Positions 56,301-64,000 of a stretch of 64,000 nucleotides of DNA are shown here, piece by piece; the stretch's first letter is position 1, and each line of letters starts with the position of its first letter. The notes below the pieces were generated by a model, which worked only from the letters and a program-made list of their open reading frames with translations, was not told the origin of the DNA and did no database searches. Source of the stretch: Trebouxia sp. TZW2008 (Eukaryota > Chlorophyta > Trebouxiophyceae > Trebouxiales > Trebouxiaceae); the NCBI GenBank assembly GCA_002118135.1, contig BDIU01000245.1:48547-112546 (forward strand), read 5' to 3'. The translations under genes and the position numbers were made by a program.

Positions 56301-58758
56301 TGTAGATCACAGGAATGACTCCTAAGTTCTTTGTACAAGAGAAGGACTATACCTGTGAGGGTCGCTCTGATACTGCACAGGTGATGGATGCCACATCCTG
56401 CTTTGCCCTTTGCGCCTGGCTAGACGTCAAATCCCTGTGTATTTTGTCTTTAAGATTCTTCAACCTGTGCATTTCCAGCAGAAGTTCTTCATTCGTTTGA
56501 TTGTGCAACAGCAGCTGCAGCATTGTAAGCATTCATGGTGATGCAGAATTGGGCTGGACAAAATGCTGCATCGCTGCATTTGTGTCTGTTCATCATACAT
56601 GTTACAGCTGGCCAACTTCATGCTGCGCTGCATGCTGGCCAGGAAGCAACACTGCATGGGAAGTTCCTTTTGCAACGCATGCAGGTTCTCTGCATCAATA
56701 TCATGTCAAGATTGGACCTGTGCTTAGAACAAGCATCACTTGCATCATTGCTGCAGATGCTGGTCAAGGCTGCTTTGCAATGACTGCAAAGCAGCCAGGA
56801 CAAGGATCACAAGTTGCAAAGCTGGCTCACAGCAAAGAAGCTTGCAGGTGCATGAGACTTACTTGAGGATGAGTGGGTGCTCAGAGGCTGCCAGGGCAGG
56901 GGCAGCTGGCAAGAGCCCTAGCCCTTCTAGACTTTTCTGGGCTGGCACAACAGGTGCAAGTAGCTGTTCCAGGGGTCTCAGGGCAGGCAAGTCAAACAGC
57001 AGGCCTGTCTCTTCTTGCTTGGGCAGCAGTGCGTATGGAGAGCGTGCTGTGGCATTTGATGCCAGGGTCAACTGACGCAGGTTAGGCAAATAGGACAGTA
57101 CACCAAGAGGCATGCCCTGGTACTGGGGAAGGTCTAACTCTACCACCAGTGCCCAGGGCACAGGGCTAGGCATGGCAGGCCCCAATGCAAAGCCCCTGCC
57201 CTGATCGTGCAAGGCTCTGAGTGAAGTCAGTGGCAGGTGTGTGGCAGCGGGCAGGGCCAGGGCAGCTGACAAAGAGGGCATGCCCTGCTGAGGAAAAACT
57301 CCAGACAGCCTTGGCACTGACTGGTTCAAAGGTGACAGGATTGTCATAGGTCTACGGCGTGTAAAGTTGGTGTGGATGGGAGCACGACAAATTGTCAACA
57401 GGCTCTGCCCCTGTCTTAGGCTGATTGATGATGTGATCATGGCAGATGGCAATAGGTGACGGGCAAAGTCATGGATCATGGAAGGAGTAAGTGCTGCCAG
57501 CAGAGCCTCAACATCCTGCACGCAACACCACATCTGCATTATTCATGCTGCTGATGACTATGTATTGCCATATCAGTGCAATCAGTGATAGATGCAAAGG
57601 TGGTCATGCGTAACACCCTGATTGCTCACAAGAACAACAGCAACAATGATGATGTATTGTCCGTGATGCACTGGGAGGCAGGCAGACCGCAAATTTTTGA
57701 ACAGCAGCGCAGATAGGTGACCCAAACCAGGTTGAATCCCAAGAGTGACACAAGGGTTCTGTGCGCAACATCAAAAGATCTGAGACCTGTGCACCATGTA
57801 CAAACCATCGACCCTTATGTGAATCAGACATGAACTTCACAGAACAGTTCCTGTCATAACCAGAACACCAGTTGCAATGCTGACCTTCAGGGTGGTACAT
57901 GAAGCAGGAAGGGCAACCTGGCACTTGATCCTGCCCAGGCTCAACTTGATGCAAGACCTCTCAGGCTGCCACCGCACCTGCAGACCACCCCTGTCAGCAT
58001 CTCTTGATGGTTGAAAGTTGTTGCTTCCCAGATAATAGGGGCTGAATGTAGTCAGGCTTGACTCCTTGTGTGTTGCAATCACAAGCTGTAGCATGATCGC
58101 ATTTTCACTTCTGACACAAAGCGGCAGACAAATGCGTGAAACCCTCAATACCAACGGGTGCATTTGTGCCTTGATGCAAAGCATCTGCCTTTTGTGCTGG
58201 TTGCTACAAAATGCGATAAAGTCCCAATAAAAGCAAGAAGCGACAGTTAGCATGGTCACCATGTATGATACATGACAGAAACTTGCAGCTTCAGCATCTT
58301 CACCTGATGATATCTCTTGTAAGGGCAGCCGATGCCACAGCCTTGCTGAGCAACAGCATAGCACCAAACTGATGATGCGTCTTATCCAAACGGGCGTTGC
58401 AATTCTGCAGACTACTCTGGTAGAGGGCGTTGCATATGATTCCATGTGAGCATTCGACAGTGGCATACCTGGCGGATGAGCTGTCTACAAGTCAACATGA
58501 CCGACTCATGCCTGTGAAGGGACCGGCAATGAATGCCTATATGAAAGCCTACTATCAGCCTACTGGTGACATACTAGAGGGAGCGTCCAGTCATACCTTG
58601 ACCTTGTGCAGGGACTGCAGGATCTGTGCCACTGTCACCCTCGGCACGGCAGCACTGCACTTTGGGAATGCAATTGCTTCTGCCTTGCAAGCCACAACAA
58701 GGCTGCTAACTGGAGCCGCTTGGCATAGACGGCGCTCAATAGGGTAGACGGTGATGTC
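47321..58758 (-). CDS. Gene E: giant coiled-coil protein ending in an NLS and RNA-pol-II-CTD-like heptads
   Basis: Exons: 58758-58597, 57977-57885, 57515-56863, (at least one missing), 56514-56353, 55893-55839, 55490-55392, 54931-54760, 54256-53323, 52984-52763, 52228-52089, 51712-50808 (2-nt frame slip near 51055), 50357-49998, 49293-48856, 48599-47858 and 47529-47321 (TAG). The first three encode an unrecognised globular part with a leucine-rich stretch ([15 protein letters not shown]). From 56514 about 1100 residues are Ala/Gln/Glu/Lys-rich heptad coiled coil ([43 protein letters not shown]). The 48599 exon has [12 protein letters not shown], a nuclear localisation signal, then about 24 heptads of YSPTSPG type, and the last exon ends acidic ([15 protein letters not shown]). 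Phases from 56514 to the stop agree apart from the slip. Role unknown; a nuclear scaffold touching CTD-binding factors is speculation. Confidence 0.75.
47950..48475 (-). repeat. Tandem 21-bp repeats coding YSPTSPG heptads
   Basis: About two dozen 21-bp units on the minus strand encode (Y/F)(S/T/N/C)PTS(P/L/E/A)(G/D/M). The consensus is YSPTSPG, the RPB1 heptad with Gly at position 7. A 57-bp higher-order duplication ([20 protein letters not shown]) is also visible near 48030-48140. The repeat makes a long shadow frame on the + strand. Confidence 0.95.
53420..53850 (-). repeat. Internal coiled-coil repeats in gene E
   Basis: Four to five units of about 96-108 bp encode LQ(E/G)[16 protein letters not shown] followed by RQ(S/R)EAAAAAA.KAEA. 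They are in-frame coding repeats expanding the coiled coil, not intronic relics. Confidence 0.85.
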
Positions 58759-58759
58759 C

Positions 58760-59190
58760 TGCACATGTGCATGCGTCTTTATGCGCAATGTTTATGTCTT
58801 GATATAATGTATTAGGTATTATATGTGCTTATGTATGACAAGAGCATTAGCAACATGTCAGCACATTATGATCGCTGACTCTGTGGCGATTGTGCAATAC
58901 ATCCCAACCTGCATCAGAAGCAAGGCAATGCTATGAAGATAATTCTGGACATCTGGCAGCACCAACACGCAACATATGACTTTGGACAAATGTTAACAGA
59001 ACTCTCCTGCTCACAGGATGCAGCCGTTGGTGGTATGTATTGGCCTGACTTGCTCACAGTTGCCACTTTCGTTCACTGCCAGAACCATATTGCTCAGCCA
59101 TGCCATAACCCTGACATAAGACTTGCTGAGGACACCTGACATGCATGCTGCACAGTGCAATGTCACTCCTGCTCAAGGTGCGCAGCAAAA
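58760..59190. other. No supported exon
   Basis: Upstream of the 58758 acceptor, intron-like sequence with an AT-rich spot (GATATAATGTATTAGGTATT near 58800). No exon could be placed. Confidence 0.4.
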
Positions 59191-59199
59191 CAGTTATGA

Positions 59200-59400
59200 A
59201 TACTGCTGTTGTACCTTGAATCTGGGACAGCAGTTCAGGGTCCGTGGCAATGTCAGCCTTGGCACAGCAGCAACAATCCTTTGGGATGCAACCGCCTTTG
59301 ACTGGTGAACCACGACTGTGCTAATGACTGGAGGCGGGAAGCACAGACGACGCCTGACAGGGCATGTGAGCTCAACCTGCAAGAAATTACTGGCGTAAGC
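59200..59400 (-). repeat. Diverged copy of gene E exon 58758-58597
   Basis: Translated on the minus strand this reads VRRRLCFPPPVISTVVVHQS and KAVASQRIVAAVPRLTLP after an acceptor-like TTGCAG. The true exon reads [20 protein letters not shown] and [18 protein letters not shown]. It is an upstream exon duplicate that still has an open frame, so it could be used as an alternative exon. Confidence 0.7.
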
Positions 59401-59429
59401 TCTAGGAACATGGATATGCCAGTTCACAG

Positions 59430-60595
59430 CAATGCTGCTTGTGAGTCTTCAAACCTGGGGAAGGCTTTCAAACAGCACCAGAAACAAACCAATGATGGCT
59501 GCAGGGGTCCTGAGCATGAAACACTAGCGCCAAGTGCGTCGCAAGACTGCACAGCATGTCTTGTCGACAACGAGTAAGGACCAATCAAAGACATGTATGA
59601 CCCAGCAGGCAATGATGCCATTCTCTGTGAGCACATTGCAAACGCGTGCATGAAGTACCTGCAAAGATTCACGAACAAGGGTTTGCTGAGTGGCTTAGTT
59701 GGGGGCACAGACGAGGTACATCCACAACTCAAAATTGGTCACATTGGGTGCCAGATGAGCACAGTCTGCAGAGCAAGTGGTGAACAGGGTAAAGGTGCAA
59801 TTCTCTGCATTGCAGGTTGCTGAGAAGCAGCGCTTGTGCAGCATCTGCTCACTGCAGCGCAACTATCTGGCCTCCAGTCCCCTCCGACATCATTCACCAC
59901 CAAGTCTCAGTGCTAATGCTTGCAAAAAGGTGTCACTTTACAGAATGTGACAGTGATGGTGTAGTCGGATAAACTATGGTGTCAAGAGATTTTGGGAGCT
60001 TTCTTTGGAATGGCATGGTGGAATACAAACGCCAATGACTACAAATGCAGGGGTGCAGTGACAGCGCTCCCTTGCTGTCAGGTCTCGGCATGCCACCCCA
60101 TGAGAGGCCAGCTGACTGTCCCACAGCACGGCACTCCTGACCATTTCTCCATGATCATGTCATGAGAACTGTCATGAGAACTGTGGAAATTCGACACTTA
60201 GCATGACAGGTCATGAAGAGTTGGTCGGGAGTGCTGCTGTGTGGGACAATCAGTTGGCCTTTCACGTGATGGTATGCCAAGCTGTGTGAGCAAGGGATCG
60301 CTGTGATGGGCGCAATCATCTGACGCTACATTACTTTTGGTCGGTACTCTGCTGTGGAGCAAATTCATAGTCCTGTGCTGCAACTGCTTGTTTGCAGACC
60401 GTGCTGCTTGTTGAGCACGTGATTGTGCCAATACGACTTGTGATATTGCAGGCAGGACGACAGGATCAGGCCATTGCCTGCAGACATGCAAGCGCACATC
60501 AGCGGCAAGAGTTCATTGCGCTGTGAGCCATATTTGAGTCAAGAGCATTCAAGCCCATGATGAAGAAATTTATGCTTACAAGGATGAGATCGTAT
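59430..60595. other. Unresolved stretch with a weak tandem duplication
   Basis: Segments near 60110-60170 (CCCACAGCACGGCACTCCTGACCA...CATGATCATGTCATGAG) and about 60200-60250 (CATGACAGGTCATGAAGAGTTGGTCGGGAGTGCTGCTGTGTGGGAC) are inverted/related. Open frames such as 60198-60497 (minus) and 59593-59823 (plus) have no splice-phase support. Confidence 0.35.
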
Positions 60596-60600
60596 CCTAC

Positions 60601-60890
60601 CTGAGCAGCATTTGACTGCCTTGCAGTCACAGCAATAATGCCAGAAGATGAGCCGTGTCTCTCTCCTCTGGTGAGGTGCCCAACAACCAGCGCCTTGCTG
60701 CGCGCAGAGATGTCCAATGTGTCAACTTTTACCAGCGCCTTGCTGTGGAGCAAGGTCTCTGATGTCTTGACCGGACCTTCTGGCTGAGCCTCATCATGCT
60801 GAGATGGCTCAGCTGCAGCATCTGCTGCTGCAACTCCTTCCTGTTCAGCAGCCAATGCAAGATCGCGTGGTGTTGGGCGCTTGTGATGCG
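60601..60890 (-). CDS. Candidate exon between genes F and E
   Basis: An open minus-strand segment containing RPTPRDLALAAEQEG, DAAAEPSQHDEAQPEGP, LVKVDTLDISARSKALV and RHGSSSGIIAVTARQSNAAQ ends at a good donor (GCTCAG|GTAGG). It has a duplicated AAGGCGCTGGT. A second frame is also open over its first half. Phase to neighbours could not be fixed. It may link gene F to gene E, or be a separate short gene. Confidence 0.3.
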
Positions 60891-61116
60891 TGATGCATCT
60901 TTGCATGAGTATAGACTCTTACCGGGCGCATATGACAGGCCTGGTGAGATGGCATTTGTGCAGCACACATCTGGCACTTATGCTAGCATGTGTGCCTGTT
61001 GTTATTGTTGATGTTATTTTTGCTTGTGATGGTACCCCCCTTGTCCATGATGATTTCTATAAAAGTTGTTGCTATTGTTATTGTTGCTCTTATGTATTCT
61101 TCTGGCTCACCCAAAT

Positions 61117-61254
61117 AGCGCATGCTGATGGAACATTGTGGAGCTTTGTTATTGGCCGGACAGAGCAGGGAGCAGTTGCAGTACGTCCTGCTTAAGGGGT
61201 GAATTTGTGTTGGGAGCGGTGGTCGAGTGAGCGAGTAGTTCTCTACCTGATGCA
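61117..61254 (-). CDS. Candidate exon following the gene F TM exon
   Basis: After ATGCATCAG a phase-compatible open segment codes VENYSLTRPPLPTQIHP and CNCSLLCPANNKAPQCS, with two N-glycosylation-like sequons and several Cys, and ends at TTTGG|GTGAGC. It would continue gene F from the phase-0 donor at 61798 as a lumenal or extracellular segment. Support is splice sites and phase only. Confidence 0.35.
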
Positions 61255-61299
61255 TGCTGCAGCCCACAATCTTACCTGACAGCGTGCCTGTTACCCTTG

Positions 61300-61760
61300 G
61301 TAAGCGCCCCTAGCTCTTGTCACAGCTGTAAACATTGGGGGTTTTTGATGAACTTTCAACAATGGTGAGTGTGCAAGATGATGACCTATGATGTAGTATA
61401 GCATACCTGGCGATTGGCACACAAGACTGCAGGGGACCAGACAGATGTGGCACGTGCATCTTGTTTTGCTGACCAAGATGAGACCCAAGGGCTGGAAGGC
61501 TAAAACCGATGCCACAAACACAGCAGCAAGGGGTTTTTGGGAGTAGTTTTAGGTATGGTAATGAGCGTGAACAACGGTGACCTGTGATGCAGTTTCACAT
61601 ACCTTGTCAGCAGTACATGGTGCTGTGCAGAACCAGCTAAGCATGGGTCTGCTTGTGCACAATGTTAAAGGCAGGACCCAGAAGCTGAAATACCAGGACC
61701 AATGCAATGAAAACAGCAGCAGGGGGTTTTTGGGAGGGAGTACAGTTATGTTTGCGACTG
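61300..61760 (-). repeat. Two extra copies of the gene F TM exon 3' part
   Basis: The TM exon (61940-61798) is followed downstream by copies at about 61605-61745 and 61425-61545. Each begins with (T/G)GGAG.(G)AG.A(C)A...CCCCTTGCTGCTGT-like sequence and codes LALQ/LAFQ-PLGL-type hydrophobic residues. Each ends at a CAGGTATG(T/C) donor. Confidence 0.8.
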
Positions 61761-61797
61761 TGAACAATGGTGGCCTTAGTGATGCAAACCGACATAC

Positions 61798-63768
61798 CTG
61801 GTCAGAGGCACAAGGCCTTGGGCGGAAGCAGGCACACATGGCACAGCACATCTTGCTCATGATGCCAAAGACGGATCCCAAATGTTGGAGCGCCAGGACC
61901 AGTGCGGCAAACACAGCAACGGCTGCCCCTAGCATACAGCCTGCAATCACAGAGCAACACGAGTACCAATATGCAGAGAACTACTGAGCAACACAAAGCC
62001 ATTCAAGGCACAGAGGAACACAACTTACCATGCACAAAGACACTTTGGATGCGCCGTGTACCCTGAATGCATTGACAGGAGCAGGAATTCTTGATTAGAT
62101 ACATGCCTGTGGATGTACATGCATTGCTCGTCCGCAGCAGCAGCGTCAGCAGCTGTTTGTCACGAACACAGCCAAAGATTTGAATTTAGCAGTATATCAA
62201 AGTTACATGCAGGCAGATGATGCCAATTGATGGCAAAAAAGTATGTCTGGACACCTGTTCAAAAAGTTTATATGTGCATGCAAACAAGAAACAAGATGCC
62301 AGAGGATGTTTACTGAGATCAATGCCTGTCTAGAAAGAATCTGTAGCCACAGCATACACTGCTTTGGCTGTATACCAGGGCACAGGTTGTGCACTTTAAA
62401 ATCAACCTGCTTGCTGCCTTGCACATTTGATGTTAGATAAGCACAACAAACCTTGCTTTGTCATGGGGGCTTCTTCCAAGGACTGCTTGCTCCCCTCCAT
62501 AGCATTCACAGGAGACCTGCAAGTGTGGCACATGGCTTAAGCGCAGCAGCAACAGATTTTTTCAGCCAGCAAAAGCGCTATGCTAGTTTACCTAGCATCT
62601 GCTGGCAACAGGTCTGGCGCAGAATCTGATACAGACTCCTTGATCACAGGTGACAAAGAACTCTGTGATGTGGTGTTGACCGCATCAACCTCTTCAGCCT
62701 CCACAGTGACTATGGCTCCACATGAGATTGTGTCTGCAGTGCAGGACAGCAGTCAGGTGAAGAGCATGGCAGCAAGATTTGCTGAGGGCTACAAACAACA
62801 CCGTCAAGTGAGCGGAACAGCAGGACACATTGGTTTGTTAGTGAAAAATTGGAAAACGCTAATCAACAGGGTTCTTTAGGTGAGATACATCAAGCAGGCA
62901 ATGCACAGCAGTATGGCATCAAATATTGCACTATAGTATCTCACCCTCTGGCAGCATTATGGACATATCAGTCTGGCCGTTCAAGGACTCGTCTCCAGGG
63001 TTAGCGCTGCAGCAAGCAAGAGAAGAGGTGGTAAGCTGAATGGGTGGATGACTGAGATGACTGCTGGGGTGCATAGCAGCAGGAACCAGATGCACAACTC
63101 ACCTAGGGCTGACAGGCAATTGCGGCCAATCCAAGCTGCCATGAAAATCAGCTTGGTTGTCTGAAGCATTGTGTTCAAAGTTGGAAGTCAACTCAACAGA
63201 CGTCTCCACTCTATGAGCTCCATCTTTCCGCCCAACTGAACGGCACACACTTGCACAGGTTGAGTCAATGTGCGTGACAGAGGCTTGTATCATCAAATGC
63301 ACACAGTGGATATGCATTGCGTCTGAGTGCACACTTATGAGCTCAGTTTACCTGCTGAAGACAAAACATGATAGCCAACCAGGATGTCAGGGTCCTCTTG
63401 ATCTGAAGGCCAAGCCTTAGATGTACTGAAAGAACCCTGCAAGCAGAACAAACTGTCGTCATCGTTTTCCTTTTCTATGCAAATCTGCTGCGTTGAGACA
63501 AGCGATTGTGTTGACTTTGACAAGCTGAGTCTATCACCTGAGAAACACCCAGGCTGGCGCAAAGCGCAAAGAATGCACACACCAGAACCACAATGGTGCA
63601 AAGAACCCCTGTGCTGTTGGAACGCGGGGCAAAGTGATACTTTTGCAGCTTCGCTCTTGATTGCTGCACAGAGAGCAAATCCAAAGATTCCTCGGTGCAC
63701 TCTTGGCGCCTCTTGGCAACCTCCTCCTGGCTCAGACGGCCAGGGCGGAATTGCCTCACTGCTGACAT
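61798..63768 (-). CDS. Gene F: 5' part of a membrane protein with two TM segments
   Basis: Seven exons join in phase to 283 residues: 63768-63538, 63436-63352, 63223-63103, 63006-62945, 62733-62592, 62516-62452 and 61940-61798. The start MSAVRQFRPGRLSQEEVAKR (ATG at 63768; an in-frame ATG also at 63858) is followed by TM1 near residues 54-73 (VLCTIVVLVCAFFALCASLG). An acidic, Ser/Asp-rich region without Cys follows, then TM2 (CMLGAAVAVFAALVLALQHL) with a Cys/Met-rich flank (MSKMCCAMCACFRPRPC). The family is not recognised. The donor at 61798 leaves phase 0, and gene E's first placed exon (58758) also starts in phase 0 on the same strand, so F and E may be one 16-kb gene. Only weakly supported exons lie between them. 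Confidence 0.6.
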
Positions 63769-64000
63769 CGCTATTGCTGCGCCATACGATTGTGCGCTGC
63801 TCACGATGCTTCTGCGCAGGGTGAAATTTCGTGTAAACGCTAGGCCTGGCATATACACGAATTTTCATTTTCAAAAGCGTATAATACTGCGTAGATCTAC
63901 GTGTAGACGTATAATGCACTGTATATGGCACATTATACCAGGGAACGTGGCAGAACTAATTATTGTGCATAATTAAATATGCATAACTAATTGCAGAACG
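63769..64000 (-). promoter_or_regulatory. 5' flank of gene F
   Basis: The first 100 bp are moderately CG-containing. Beyond 63860 it turns AT-rich (TAATTATTGTGCATAATTAAATATGCATAACTAATT). The pieces AGATCTACGTGTAGACGTATAATGC and TGTATATGGCACATTATACC contain short inverted repeats. No gene is visible up to the window edge. Confidence 0.4.

Noticed and set aside
62020..62080. Small exon with good splice sites between gene F exons 6 and 7
   Set aside because: Including it breaks the phase into the TM exon, whereas joining 62452 directly to 61940 is exactly in phase and keeps the TM frame.
62580..62879. 99-residue + strand frame (MLVYLASAGNRSG...)
   Set aside because: It covers the antisense of gene F exon 62733-62592, which fits its neighbours in phase; no + strand partner exons are seen.

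Overview
The window is nuclear DNA of a plant-lineage eukaryote, most likely a chlorophyte green alga. Coding sequence is cut into many short exons by GT-AG (a few GC-AG) introns. First exons look like organelle transit peptides. There are two organelle RNA-binding proteins with OPR/FASTK-like repeats and a RAP domain, a plant-type Shaker K+ channel with ankyrin repeats, and a short TTTAGGG-type telomeric motif. I see no operons, bacterial ribosome sites, rRNA, tRNA or CRISPR. Exons were joined by hand from splice sites, reading phase and protein-family fit. For genes A, B and C every exon length and phase adds up exactly to a full reading frame. Gene D adds up if one 22-nt stretch is skipped.

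Layout. The + strand, 0-12.4 kb, holds a gene fragment ending at 2593 (weakly SCO/thioredoxin-like), a TauD/TfdA-type (At3g21360-like) Fe(II)/2-oxoglutarate dioxygenase at 3374-6332, a possible chromatin protein (acidic tract, Tudor/agenet-like strand, AT-hook) ending at 11318, and the 3' end of another gene at 12417. From 14.7 kb to 63.8 kb all recognisable genes lie on the minus strand: gene A (14743-17364) and its paralogue gene B (19596-23681), both OPR/RAP proteins; gene C (25652-37594), an 18-exon, about 1002-residue K+ channel; gene D (38176-46659), a noncanonical poly(A)/poly(U) polymerase with Gln-rich and RGG tails; gene E (47321 to at least 58758), a very long coiled coil ending in a nuclear localisation signal and about two dozen RNA-polymerase-II-CTD-like heptads; and gene F (about 61.8-63.8 kb), a two-TM membrane protein that may be the 5' part of gene E.

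The dominant unexplained feature is architectural. Most large introns are filled with degenerate tandem copies of the exon edge next to them, with the splice site included. Copies of an exon's 3' edge plus donor lie in the intron downstream, and copies of the 5' edge plus acceptor lie in the intron upstream. The pattern recurs in every gene model of 14-64 kb and in the + strand genes, so tandem duplication across exon-intron junctions appears to be how introns expand here. A small TA-flanked MITE family (five copies, all in introns of genes C and D) and CpG-dense 5' ends against a CpG-poor, TG/CA-rich background are the other large-scale signals.
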